64,000 bases of DNA from Dactylis glomerata. Taxonomy: Eukaryota; Streptophyta; Magnoliopsida; Poales; Poaceae. The position numbers and the translations under genes were made by a program. The notes below the pieces were generated by a model, which ran no database searches, had not been told where the DNA came from, and saw only the letters and a program-made list of their open reading frames with translations. Numbering within the stretch: the first letter of the stretch is position 1; each line of letters begins with the position of its first letter. Of this stretch, positions 46,600 to 57,143 are shown piece by piece. Where the stretch lies: NCBI GenBank assembly GCA_007115705.1, contig QXEO01000548.1, positions 10,242,383-10,306,382 on the forward strand, read 5' to 3'.

Positions 46600-48047
46600 T
46601 TTTTTAGATAAAAGGCACTCAAGTGTCCGACTTTGAATTAACAAAGCCAAAAACGGTGAAACCATACAAAGTGCTAAACACAGCTTACAAAACGAACCAC
46701 ACACCCACACGAACTACCAAAGAAGCTACAACCTAAAGCACGGACAACAGGCTCAGCCATTACTAAGATTACGAAGAATCGGAGCAGAGCTGGACAACAA
46801 CAGTGTCGGGCCAGAGCTCACCCAAGAGCGAGCCAACAAACACGCACGCCGTCGACAACCCCCCCCCCCCCCCATCGCAGAAACGCCACCGGAAGCCGAC
46901 CACCACTGGGAACCGACCCACGCTGTCCACAGCCTAGAGAGCAGCACCAATATAATTCAACAAGGGAAGGGCACGAAGCAAGCCTTGTCGAAGATCGCCA
47001 AATGAAGAGTCACCTCCGCCACACAACCATCGGAGGGCCACGTGCTGGGGGCTCCAAGACGGTGTCTTCAAGAAGAGCACGACACCGGAGTGCTGCCACC
47101 GCCCGATCCGGGGATCTTGGGTTTTCACCCAAAGCATGCATGTAAAAAGACGGAGATAAATCCCATGATGCCTTCAAGAAGGAGACGGCGTCAACAGACG
47201 TCGCCATCAATGCTCAAACGGGCAAGGGTTTCCCCTCGGCATGGCCTCTTCTCCTTCTACACAGGGTTAGGCCATCGAACGACAACCAAACCGCCGCCAC
47301 AATGCGCTGCTTGCCACCAACCACGTCGCCCTCATGACCGTGGTCACCGGCCAGCACCCGAGCCACTGGCACGCCTGCCAACCAACATGGCTCCCACCGT
47401 CCAGGGCCGCCGCCCCGGCTTCCAAGCACTGCCAGTCGCTGAAACTGAAGAAACGCCATGAAAACTCCATTGCAGGGGACTCGGACCTGCGGGCACGCGC
47501 CGGCCGTCGACCGCCCACCACGCCGAGGGGGGGAACATAGATCAGAGGCCACCAGCCCCCGTGGCTGCTGGACATGTCCAGATCTGGGGTGAGAGGCATT
47601 GGGCTCAGCTGGGCCAGACCCCTGCCCTTGCCCAAGTGCGAGACAGCCCGTCGCTGCCCAGGACGACGAAGAGGCGTTGCCAACCGCACACCATGACACC
47701 GAGGTCACCGCTCTGCTCCGAATCCCCAGCCGCCCTCAGCCAGAGACGGGCCGAGCTCGCGTCGCCTGTGGCTGCCACCGTTCCGAGCACGCACAAGCCA
47801 CAGAGCCGCCACACCGCCGTCGAGCGGTCGCACCGCCACGCCCCCTGCTCAGCGTCGCGCCCCAAGCACCAAAGACGCCCACGCCTCCATCGCCACGAGG
47901 GGGGAGGAAGACGCCCCACCGCCGCCGATGCCGCCCGGACTTTGCCCGGTGATATCCGTAGCGGTGGCGAGGCAGGGAAGGAGGGGGGAGGAGGGCCGGC
48001 GATGCCGATCTAGGGTTTCACCCGAGCGCTGGCGGGAGCGCACGGCG
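46600..48047 (-). mobile_element. non-LTR retroposon, LINE-mobilised, GC-rich (1.45 kb)
   Basis: Flanked by 15-bp direct repeats (46585-46599 and 48048-48062). On the minus strand it ends in ccttttatctaaaaaa, with the A-tail read as a T-run at 46599-46605, so it was copied from an RNA of the minus sense. The minus-strand 5' end resembles a plant 5' leader (gtgaaaccctagatcgg). Open frames overlap on both strands without a recognisable domain; no RT or endonuclease was seen. A 15-base C-run lies at 46859-46873. It may be a 5'-truncated or internally deleted LINE, or a processed transcript. Confidence 0.7.
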
Positions 48048-48062
48048 ATCAGTAGATCAAGT
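48048..48062 (+). repeat. right target-site duplication of retroposon
   Basis: ATCAGTAGATCAAGT, second copy. The unique sequence upstream of the glycosyltransferase gene begins here. Confidence 0.88.
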
Positions 48063-48285
48063 CATCCACGGAAAGTGTTTCCAAGTTTGGGTTGGATTTT
48101 GATGCCAACTATCATCACAGGTTCTCGATCGGTGAGCAGCTGCATGCATCCGGCAGGTGGAATTGAGATGAAGCGTTCGCTAGCCGCAGCCGCCGGCTGC
48201 GTCGACCCGTCTTCTACGACACGTAATTGCTGACGTACGTGCGTGTGGTACGGTGAGCCTATTACTTTCGGCAACATCTCTGAGC

Positions 48286-48293
48286 TATTTATA
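48286..48293 (+). promoter_or_regulatory. candidate TATA box of the UGT gene
   Basis: TATTTATA in the context gagctatttatacgagcc, about 115 bp before the ATG. The placement is plausible for a plant core promoter, but the transcription start is unknown. Confidence 0.45.
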
Positions 48294-48408
48294 CGAGCCA
48301 TGCCAACAACAATTCCAAGGTGCACCAAGATCATTCCAGCTGCGTACTGCGGAATAGGCGATCGAGCTAGTGTTGGACGTAGCGAGCAGGGTGCACGCGG
48401 CCATCGAA

Positions 48409-49863
48409 ATGGTGGCTCACGTGCTGGTGTTCCCGTGCCCGGCGCAGGGCCACATCAACTGCATGCTCCATTTCGCCGCCGGGCTCCTCGACGCCGGCCT
48501 CCACGTCACGTTCCTCCATAGCGACCACAACCGACGGAGGCTAGGCCTCGCCGCCGCTGGGGCGGAGGCCAGTTCGCCGCGGCTCCGGTTCCTGTCCGTG
48601 CCGGACGGCCTCCCCGACGATCACCCCCGCTCGGCGGGCAAGCTCCTCGAGTTCATGGAGTCCATGCAGAAGAACACAAGCGTCGCCTACCGCGCTCTGC
48701 TCGCGTCCCTGCGCGCGGGTGCACCGAGCCGCGACGACGGTTTCCCTCCCGTGACGTGCGTCGTCGCCGACGGGATACTGCCGTTCGCGATCGACGTCGC
48801 GGAGGAGCTCGGCGTCCCGGCGCTCGCCTTCCGCACGGCCAGCGCGTGCAGCTTCCTCGCCTACCTGTCCGTGCCCAGCCTCGTGGAGCTCGGCGAGGTC
48901 CCCGTCCCCGCGGGCGCCGACCTCGACGCGCCGGCCCGCGGCGTCCCGGGAATGGAGGGCTTCCTGCGCCGGCGGGACCTTCCGAGCTTCTGCCGCGGCC
49001 ACGCCGAGAACGGCGGGCTCGACCCCATGCTGCAGATGCTCCACGAGTTCACCGCGCACAGCAGCAAGGCTCGGGCGCTCATATTCAACACGGCCGCGTC
49101 GCTGGAGAGATCGGCAATCGCGCACGTCGCGCCGCACATGCGCGACGTATTCGCCATCGGCCCTCTAAACGCCATCTTCCAGGCACCGGCGGCCGGCGGT
49201 GCCCTGTGGCGCGAGGACGACGGCTGCACGGCGTGGCTCGACGGGCACGCGGACCGGTCCGTCGTGTACGTGAGCCTGGGGAGCCTCGCCGTCATCTCGC
49301 TCGAGCAGTTCACCGAGTTCCTGTCCGGGCTCGTCAGCGCCGGCCACCCGTTCCTGTGGGTGCTCCGTCCGGACATGGTCGGAGTGAGCCAGAACGCCGT
49401 CCTGCAGGAAGCCATCAAGGCGGCGGGGAGAAGCAAGGCCTGCGTCGTGGACTGGGCGCCCCAGCGGGAGGTGCTCCGGCACCGCGCCGTGGGGTGCTTC
49501 CTGACGCACGCCGGGTGGAACTCCACGCTAGAGGTGGTCACCGAGGGTGTGCCGACGGTGTGCTGGCCGTTCTTCGCCGACCAGCAGACCAACAGCCGGT
49601 TCATAGGCGCCGTGTGGGGGACAGGGCTGGACATGAAGGACGTGTGCGAGAGGGCCGTCGTGGAAAGGATGGTGAGGGAGGCCATGGAGTCCGAGGAGAT
49701 ACGGAGGTCGGCTCAGGCGCTGGCGCAGGAGGTGAGGCGGGACATTGCCGAGGGTGGCTCCTCGTCGGAGGAGTTCAAGCGGCTCGTGGGATTCATCAAC
49801 GAGCTCAGCCTCACCAGTCACCATATAGGCGCCACCAATTCCGGAGCATGTATCTTGCCGTGA
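48409..49863 (+). CDS. family 1 UDP-glycosyltransferase, intronless (484 aa)
   Basis: Transfers a sugar from a UDP-sugar to a small acceptor, probably a specialised metabolite or hormone, in the cytosol. The first ATG in frame is at 48409 (MVAHVLVFPCPAQGHINCML); upstream in-frame codons lack an ATG. The catalytic His is H15 in PAQGHIN and the probable partner Asp is D121 in VVADGILPFA. The C-terminal UDP-sugar-binding PSPG box is complete, 44 residues at 349-392: WAPQ at the start, HAGWNS in the middle, DQ at the end. The final Gln and the Trp at PSPG position 22 are the usual pattern of glucosyl transferases. Length matches the family (450-500 aa). The N-terminus resembles the UGT85/UGT709 side of the family; the acceptor cannot be read from sequence. 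GC content is high, typical of grass genes. No stop or frameshift was seen, so it is probably functional. Confidence 0.95.
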   Translation: MVAHVLVFPCPAQGHINCMLHFAAGLLDAGLHVTFLHSDHNRRRLGLAAAGAEASSPRLRFLSVPDGLPDDHPRSAGKLLEFMESMQKNTSVAYRALLASLRAGAPSRDDGFPPVTCVVADGILPFAIDVAEELGVPALAFRTASACSFLAYLSVPSLVELGEVPVPAGADLDAPARGVPGMEGFLRRRDLPSFCRGHAENGGLDPMLQMLHEFTAHSSKARALIFNTAASLERSAIAHVAPHMRDVFAIGPLNAIFQAPAAGGALWREDDGCTAWLDGHADRSVVYVSLGSLAVISLEQFTEFLSGLVSAGHPFLWVLRPDMVGVSQNAVLQEAIKAAGRSKACVVDWAPQREVLRHRAVGCFLTHAGWNSTLEVVTEGVPTVCWPFFADQQTNSRFIGAVWGTGLDMKDVCERAVVERMVREAMESEEIRRSAQALAQEVRRDIAEGGSSSEEFKRLVGFINELSLTSHHIGATNSGACILP

Positions 49864-50179
49864 GGATCCGGTATGTATAGGACTACTAAACGTGCACGTT
49901 CTCATATTTTCAACAGTGCAAATAGATAATACTCATATTTGCTTAGGATTTGACGAAGAAAATCAGGGAAAATATGGCGTATAGCATAAATTCATGGGAA
50001 AAGATACTGAACAGCGCCGCATGAAAATATCCGTGTGCGGCGGCTTTGTTGGAGATTCGTGTCGCATGTATAAGGAGAGAGAAGCGCTGACACTCCTGCA
50101 CCTTATCCCTTTTATCCCTCTAGCACCTTATCCCTTCTCGTGCTCCCACCACCACACAATCACTCTCCCAATCACTCTT
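49864..50179 (+). other. 3' flank of UGT gene
   Basis: About 316 bp with no gene or repeat that I can identify; presumably the 3' untranslated region. No clear AATAAA was seen close to the stop. Confidence 0.4.
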
Positions 50180-50190
50180 CCTCTGTGAAG

Positions 50191-51095
50191 AGGAAATAGT
50201 ATATAACACCACATATTGGTGCTTATTTTGCATAGAACCACAATATATGTTTATTTTTGCAGAGAACACCATATTTTGTTATAATCACTTGCACAAAACA
50301 CATAATCAATAATTACCAGCTTTAATGGCTAATTAATCTCCATTGTTAACTGAATTGCTTGTTTGGAGTGCATTACTTTATATTAAGTTGTACTAAAAAT
50401 ATATTTATATATATTTATGTAATACTAGTTAATTATTGCATCTATTGAAACATAAAATTGATGTAATTTTAAATAGCTTGATATTAAGAAGTGCAATATA
50501 TAACCAAGTTTACGCCCATTTAAATGATGAATTACATTATTTGAAGGTACATTTAACTATAATGTTCTTCTTATCTTCGTCTCATAATGTTACTTTGAAA
50601 ATGTATAGTAAGTGTATTACATATATGAACAGCCTTTACAAATTGACGCTCTACATAATTTTATAGTAAAAGAAATACGCATGATTGTTTGAAAATGTGA
50701 TGCATATATGTTCACTTCTAAGATTACTTATTGAGAAATATTACGCGCATTTTTCCTTTACCATATTTCTCGCACTTTAAAACACGTCATGCTCTCGAAT
50801 GTATAGGTTATATATTGGTTGGTTAACAAAATATTTGATTAAAAATTTATTTGTTAATTCATGTGTAGTTTTCATGATATAAAATCATAGTGAGTGTTGA
50901 ATATGAATTAAAAAAACCAAGCATAACAGTGGGGCGATTATCACAACTACTAATTGGTTATCAAAACTGCTAATGAAAGGTTATGTGTTTTCTGCAAGTG
51001 ATTACAACAAAATATTGTCTTCTTTGCAAAAACAAATACATATTGTGGTTCTATACAAAACAAGCACCAACATATGGTGTGATGTGCTATTTCCT
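50191..51095. mobile_element. Mutator-like MITE with about 115-bp terminal inverted repeats (905 bp)
   Basis: The left end (50191-50305, aggaaatagtatataacacc...) is an imperfect inverted copy of the right end (50981-51095, ...gatgtgctatttcct). The pairing includes tggtgctta/tttgcatagaaccacaatat and taatcacttgca. An 11-bp direct repeat CCTCTGTGAAG flanks it (50180-50190 and 51096-51106). The long inverted repeats, 9-11-bp target duplication, small size and AT-rich noncoding interior fit a non-autonomous Mutator-like element. No transposase is encoded. Confidence 0.85.
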
Positions 51096-51106
51096 CCTCT
51101 GTGAAG

Positions 51107-52440
51107 CAACCATGGTGCGCTGGAGACCACAGGAGGTGAGGCCGCCCGCCACCGCGCGGGCACGCGTCAGCTCGGGATGCTGCCGCCGCCGCTGCACGAG
51201 CACGCATCCGTCTGGGGAGGCCTCCGCCGTCACCTCACGAGCATGCATCAGCTCGGGAGGCCACCGCTGAGCACACCGCAGCTAGGGAGGCTGACGATGT
51301 GCGAGCATGCACCAGCGCGGGAGGCGGACGCCGCGGTCCAGCAGCTCACGCGACGACGGATCGTGAAAACCAAGGTTTGGCCTATAGACGCCGGTCAACC
51401 CATGATTCCGTTGCTCGATATCCTGTTTCATCGATCCCATCGATGCGTTGACAGGGTGGGGATGGCGGGCGCGGTGTAGGATGCGACGTCCGAGGGTCTG
51501 CACCGGGAGGAGACAGCTGCGTCTGCGTCTAGGCGCACACGCCCGTGGTCGGCTAGGCGGCGCCGCCGCGCACGCTCTGTTCGCCGAATTTTTTGCCGCT
51601 GAGCCTAGCTGTTTCTCCGGACGCGGACGCCGGCCTAGGTGGAACCAGGCCTTGGACGCGAGCACACCGCAGCGGGGAGGTCGCCGTCGCACGAGCCCAC
51701 ACCAGCCGGGAGGCCGTCGCCGCACAGCACGCACAAGCGGGGGAGGCCACCGCCGCCACCGAGCAGGAAGTGGGGAGCCGCGTGCCGACGGGCACATCGA
51801 CCACGCAGTAGTCGGCGAGGCAGGCAGCCGCGCGAGCAGGGAGTTTGTCGAGTTTTGGACCTTCGCGGCTTCACCTGGTAATTAGGTGGCTTGATTCTGG
51901 TTTAGGAAATTAAGTTGTTTGATTATGGCAATTGGGTTTACTCAATCTGGCAATTAGGTGATTTGATCCTAGCAATTGGGAATACTACTTGATTTTTGTA
52001 ACCTGGCAATTAAGTGGTTTGAACCTGACAATTAGGCTTAACTAATTAGCTGATTAGTTTTGATGTCACAAATTTTTACCGTTAAACGTGCAATCAGGTG
52101 AAATTAATCTAGCAACAGGAAGTAATTAATAGGGCAATGGGTAACAACTGAAACTTAAAACTAGGCATAAGTAATCGTGTAGATAATATAAATGTGGCAG
52201 TTGTGTTTTGTTTAATCGGGTAACTAAGCCTAATTAATCTGTCAATTAGTAGGCCTAATTAATCTTGCATCTTGGCTCCAAATTAATTTGGGAAATAGTA
52301 GTGAGATCTGAATGGTATACGACATGATTTATCATATATTTTGCTCACTAGATTGGCATAGATTTTTTTTGATGTCAGGAACATGCTTACCATAGTTGAG
52401 AATCTAGTCTGAATTTTGCGTGACGTAATCGGGTATGGGA
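51107..52440. other. unassigned region with degenerate short repeats
   Basis: The first part (to about 51870) is GC-rich with a degenerate unit around gagcatgcatcagctcgggaggcc recurring from 51160 to 51330 and again near 51660-51740. Its open frames overlap on both strands and look like composition artefacts. From about 51875 to 52045 a second degenerate unit, around ctggcaattaggtggtttga, recurs about six times. No protein domain, LTR or inverted-repeat end was found. Confidence 0.45.
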
Positions 52441-53206
52441 GAGTCCAGAAAAAGCATTTGTTTTTTCGCCATGAGTTCGGTACTAAAGTTGTCAGCGCCA
52501 GAAAAAGCTCGTGGGGCTAGCTAAAGCTAAGTCACGTCGGCGTGCTCAGAAATCTGCTTTTGTTACAGCCGCCGCACAGATCCTATTTTATGCGGCGCCT
52601 CCAGGTAGTACAACCCTAAATTCATATATATGGATTTTTTTTGCGAAACTACATCGAAGACTGTATGTATCAGATTATCTTTTGTTTTTGCTACATCCGT
52701 GAAGATATAAATAATATAAGTGCTCTCTATCATGTATACGTGGGACAAACAAGCGACCTATCTCATTTTTTCTTTCAAGAATACACGTTGGAAGGGTGTA
52801 TTGATCATATAGAAGGAGCAACCTCAAAGACCAGCAAAATGTTGTGTAAGAGGTGGCAGCTCCTCGAGTTCAAAAAGTTCTACTCTCCCCCTATCAACAA
52901 CACCGACACACCTATCTCATTTTAGAAACTGAAGATGTGCTATGTGTTCATATTCATGAAAGAACACATTGTTTATCTTCTTCCTACCTTTCCCATTCTC
53001 TCCACCGCCCTTTTAGAGGATGATCATCGAAATCATGGATTGTTCGGTTTGCATTCAGAATACATGGGGACAAACATAAAATTCAAATGCTATGGGTGCA
53101 CCTAAAACGGCGGGTCTATGAGCAATCTTTTTTTAGGAAGAAAAATGGATTCTATTGCATGATTTGTTCAAAGATAATACATACTTTCCCAACAAAAAGC
53201 TGTCGG
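52441..53206. other. unassigned intergenic sequence
   Basis: AT-rich stretch without a convincing gene. A 94-codon frame at 52641-52925 (MRNYIEDCMYQIIF...) has no recognisable domain. Confidence 0.35.
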
Positions 53207-53975
53207 CGGCACCGCTGTTGAAGGGAGCCCACCCTCCTCCCCAAGATAAGTGGCAGGTTCCTTCCTCTTCTCGGTCTACGTGCCTGGTGAGGTGCTGCTC
53301 CTTCTGACTGGCCGTGGTGGAGGGGGAAGGAGGAGACTCACACGGTGCACTGCAGTGATGGAAGTTGTTTTCTTCATCACCTCTACGGTGGTTCAAGCTC
53401 AATCCCCCCTCTTGAGCGTCCATGGAGGCCATATGAAGCTAGCTTGCCGCTCACCGGCTTGTGGCGTTGTTCTTCTGCTGCTCCGAGAGAGAAGTCTGGC
53501 TGCTACACTGCAGATCAACCGAGAATTGCTATTCAAGCTGTCTTTGCAATCTCCTTGCCACTCAGGTGTATTTGTCGGAGACAGATGAGATCATCTCCAA
53601 TGTCGCTCCCCAGATTCAGCGAAAAAGACCCCCTGCATTGAGCTCGGTGATGCATCCTCCAAATCTACAGCTCAATCACCTACCTTGTATGCATCTACCA
53701 ACTTGATTGTTGGTCGAGCCACTGGCTCTATGCTTGGTAAGGTTGTTTGAGGCCCATGAAGAACACAGTGCAGGTTCTTGTCGTCCATGTTCTCGACATA
53801 CCATGGCAAGCTCCGATTGTGTTCTTTTACTTAGACAACTTGTTCTTCTAGTAGTTCATCTTTTTTTTGTGCTTGTATGCTTTAAGTTCAACTCTGATCT
53901 TCAGAGGAGTTGTTGTAAGAGTTTTGTTGTACCTTAAATTTATTCTTAATATATATCAGCTCTTCCGTTAAAAAA
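53207..53975 (+). mobile_element. possible retroposed sequence ending in poly(A)
   Basis: Transcript-like sequence that ends ...atatatcagctcttccgtt followed by eight A (53968-53975). The preceding 150 bp are T-rich, as in plant LINE 3' ends. I could not find a target duplication, and the 5' boundary is a guess from the change to GC-rich sequence near 53207. Short frames are present without a domain. Confidence 0.35.
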
Positions 53976-54645
53976 AAGTTATGACACAAAAGTTCGATGT
54001 TCTCAAATCAGTTAGATCTGAAGTTCAACCGTCCATTCACTCATATCAAACACAATCTAAAATAAAGCAATGCACATGTGTCCAACTTATGTCATAGTTC
54101 ATTATCAAAAGAATCTAGATATAGCATAAAAGACCAACATCCCAATTACAGGTAGTAGCTTACTACTTACTGCCAAGATGTACAAACAATTTCATTAACT
54201 GGCAATCATACTTTCAAAATACCCATGAACTCGAGCCGAGAATACATAGGTTGGCTTAAACTCATCAATACTAGAAACCCACATATAATACTCCTGACGT
54301 TCAAATACAATAATGAGTGTAACTCACATAGAATAGACTATCGTGCCACTCAAATTGTGTATCGACAATTTAGTATACAATGCAAATTGCTGATCCGATT
54401 AAGCTCAATTCATGTAACATTGGGATTGGTGCTGTTCTGCATGTTTGTCGATTTACCTGCAATCATGAGACATTGGGATTGTTTCTTTTCTACATGCTTA
54501 TCGATTTATCTACAATCTGGGTTTGATATTTCTTTGCATATCCAACAGTACAAGTATTACACAGTAGTCGTCCAATCCCTGGCGGAGAAGGAAACTAACT
54601 AAAACACAAAACCTAAATTAGTACTCTAGATGAAGAAATACAACA
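53976..54645. other. intergenic, nothing identified
   Basis: AT-rich sequence upstream of the cyclin gene. No ORF, repeat or element end that I can support. Confidence 0.4.
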
Positions 54646-54856
54646 TAGCGTAGTCTCTACGTCGCCTGGCCGTAAAATACTCGTACACGGTATGTGTAGA
54701 TACTCGTCCAAAATCCGATATCTGCTGGAAAAGGAAACCTAATTAAGAAAAAAGGAAACCTAATTAAGAAGAAAGGAAAGTACTGTACGTATTAAAAAGG
54801 GAGTACAATACTAGCGTCGTCTCTACGCGCGCCTGGCCGTAATATACTCGTACGCG
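54646..54856 (+). repeat. duplicated 44-45-bp segment in cyclin promoter/leader
   Basis: Bases 54646-54689 (tagcgtagtctctacgtcgc...) and 54812-54856 (tagcgtcgtctctacgcgcg...) match at most positions, including cctggccgtaa and atactcgtac. Between them aaaggaaacctaattaaga is itself repeated (about 54736-54775). The second copy ends about 64 bp before the cyclin ATG. Confidence 0.8.
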
Positions 54857-54919
54857 AAACCTAGATCTCCACCTCCCACGAAATCGCCAGTCTCCCGCAA
54901 TCCGCCGAACTCGATCGCC

Positions 54920-55913
54920 ATGGCGCTCGCAGCCGACTCCGCTGTCCTAGATCGCGATGAGAAGGGCAACCCTCGCGCGCTCCGCCTGTTCGCTATGCTC
55001 GTGGAGTCCGAGTCCCAGTACTGCGCCGGCGCCGCCTCCCGGCCGGCCGAGAACGACCTCGTCCGGAGTTTCCGCGGCGGCGCGACCCCCGACGTCGGGA
55101 TCGCCGAATTCCTGGAACGCATCCAGCGCTACCTCCTCTGCGATGGCAGCATCTACGTCCTCGCAGCGGTCCACCTGACCCGCTTCGTGCGCAGCCGCGA
55201 CGCCCGCGAGGCGGGTATCCTGATTGAGCCGTCAACGGCGCACCGCCTCGTGTCCGTGGCGGTCCTCGTCGCCGGCAAGTTCGCGAGCCCATTTTTCGCC
55301 CCCAACAGCCCGAAAGTCCTCCCCTTGTGCTCGCGGCAGGCGATCCGGCCGGGCGAGTACGCCGCGCTCGAGCGGTCGTTCCTTCGCGCTTTCGACTACC
55401 GCCTCTTCGCCACCGACGCAGAGTTCCTAAAGTTCTGTGGCCGCCTCGAGGACGCGCCGGTGCGCTGCAGGAAGAGGAAGGCGGCGCCGGTGGAGGAACC
55501 CCGCCGCGTCCGGGCTTGCCCCGGCGTGACGGCGTCGCAATCAAATCAGGTGCTTTCGTTACGCTTTTGATTCGCAATTCTGCTCTCGATTCTTGTCGTA
55601 TTCGATCTGCTAGTCCTTTTCGTTTTGGGGAAATTCTGCTGCTGTCTGTCTTCGGATTACTGCTTATTTGCAGGTTGAAGAAGAAGACGGTTGTCTGGAG
55701 CTGGAGGATCCATGGGACTATGGGAGACCTGCTCGTGTCGCGATGGTCGAGTCAGGTTGTCGAGTCGTCGGAGTCGTCGTCGTCGTCGAGTCCTTCCGCT
55801 CGTTGAGTCAAGTTGTCGAGTCCTCGTCGAGTCCGTCTCAGTCGAGTCGAGTCCAACATTTGGTTTCTCTATGCCTTCGGGCGCCTAATTGGCATTGTAA
55901 TGCAACATTCTAG
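54920..55913 (+). CDS. P/U-type (PHO80-like) cyclin, two exons (54920-55549, 55674-55913)
   Basis: Cyclin partner of a cyclin-dependent kinase; plant P/U-type cyclins are linked to phosphate signalling and cell division. The ATG is in a strong context (tcgccATGGc). Exon 1 encodes 210 residues. The cyclin box spans about residues 60-172: IAEFLERIQRYLLCDGSIYV, VHLTRFVRS, STAHRLVSVAVLVAGKFASP, NSPKVLPL and EYAALERSFLRAFDYRL, matching the family's FLERI and LE..FL.AFDY.L pattern. A basic KRK run follows. The intron is bounded by aatcag/GTGC and tttgcag/GTTG (124 bp). Exon 2 adds 79 residues starting VEEEDGCLELEDPWDYG and ending at TAG 55911-55913. Its second half is low-complexity, from gtcgag repeats, and may be a lineage-specific extension. 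Splicing is inferred. A possible poly(A) signal AATAAA lies at 56128-56133. Confidence 0.85.
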
Positions 55914-56341
55914 TCATATAATAAGAACTCTAATTTTCCGAAATGTGTATGATTTTCTCGTCACACGATTTGTAACTGTTTTTCAAGTGTAAAATTGAAA
56001 AACCACTCAAACAGATGTAAAACCTGCAATCTCCACGGGATACATCATCAGGGAATTAGCCTGATTCATGTATAAGCTTTCAGAAAAAGACACATACACG
56101 ATACACCACTCATTTTTCAAGTCCGAAAATAAAGATTCTTCGCCACTAGAGGCAAGCCACCATCGTGTTGTGCAATCTTATAAATACACAAACATGGCAG
56201 TATGGGGCGCCATCCAGATATATATAGTACCTCATCCATGATATACCGGGATTTTCACCTCACGGCAAGGTTCCTACAACACCAACAACAGACCACATCA
56301 CAAAGCTCTCGGTTGTGAGCAACATCCGTATTCACCTTGAC

Positions 56342-56476
56342 CTAACAGCAGCGTATTCTGCTCCTCAACCTCTCCAGTCTTCCGTTGTGAGACTTGAGCC
56401 TGGCAAACTCCTGTGGCATCTTCTCCATGTGCGCCTCCGCCATCTGCATCTCCTCGCTTGGTAAACTGACTCGCTT
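56342..56476 (-). CDS. candidate terminal exon of an unidentified minus-strand gene
   Basis: After a plausible acceptor (gggtgcag) the minus strand reads 44 codons, from KRVSLPSEEMQMAEAHMEKM to RSRIRCC, then TAG. The composition (Glu, Met, Lys, Arg, Leu; helical) and lack of stops are protein-like, but a second frame is also open here. Upstream exons would lie to the right; the Tat-like element at 56697-61985 would then sit in an intron. Gene identity unknown. Confidence 0.3.
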   Translation of the reverse strand, partial: KRVSLPSEEMQMAEAHMEKMPQEFARLKSHNGRLERLRSRIRCC

Positions 56477-56696
56477 CTGCACCCATTCCAATATGGATGC
56501 ATGAATGTAGGATAAGAAACTTATCCTAGATCTGAACAATGTGACAGGAACCACAATGTGACAGGAACCAAAATTATCAGCTTATTATCTCAAATGATAA
56601 GCAGCTTACTTTCTCTATTCATGAAGAAAAGTAATTTAAAACAGGAACAAGCTGCTTTTCATTTACGACAAGATCCTTCAACCTGGTGAGGGAGGA

Positions 56697-57127
56697 TGAC
56701 GAGGTTTATCCCCGGCAATGCCCATGTCGAAGGGCTTTCGATCTAGGAAGCGTATTGGGGACCTGGCGAACTCGACGGCGGTCGATAAACGACGAGGGGC
56801 ACACGAAGTTTTACCCAGGTTCACGTCCCCTCGGTGGAGGATCGCTACATCCTGCTAGCAATCTAGTATATGAGCATAGTTGTTTACAGGGAGCCGCCGA
56901 AGGCGGGTGGGTTTGTGTATGTTGTAAGCTATTGTGTGTTCTGTCTAGGGGGTACCCCTTGGTGGCTTTATATATGCAGCCAGTCAGGGTTTACAAAGTA
57001 TTTCTTGCCTTCTACTCCAAGTCGAAGTGCTGGGCCTTGCGGGCTTCTTGTATCCTTCGAGCGGGCTTCTTTCTTGGCGGGAACCGGGTAGGCAAATATC
57101 GAGGACCGAGGGGTCATACCCTCGTCA
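56697..57127 (-). repeat. 3' LTR of Tat-like element (left on plus strand)
   Basis: 431 bp, TGACGAGG...CCTCGTCA. Six G/A or C/T differences from the right copy, all with G or C here. Confidence 0.95.
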
Positions 57128-57143
57128 GTAGCCCCCGAGTGCC
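57128..57143 (-). other. polypurine tract of Tat-like element
   Basis: On the minus strand ggcactcgggggctac leads into the LTR start TGACGAGG. The core CTCGGGGGCT is repeated nine more times in the interior. Confidence 0.75.

Noticed and set aside
47042..48013. Several 100-160-codon frames on both strands
   Set aside because: They fall in the GC-rich retroposon, overlap one another, and none carries a motif or a plausible continuous gene structure.
48756..49880. 374-codon Arg-rich frame on the plus strand and a 274-codon frame on the minus strand
   Set aside because: Both are shadows of the high-GC UGT gene in other frames.
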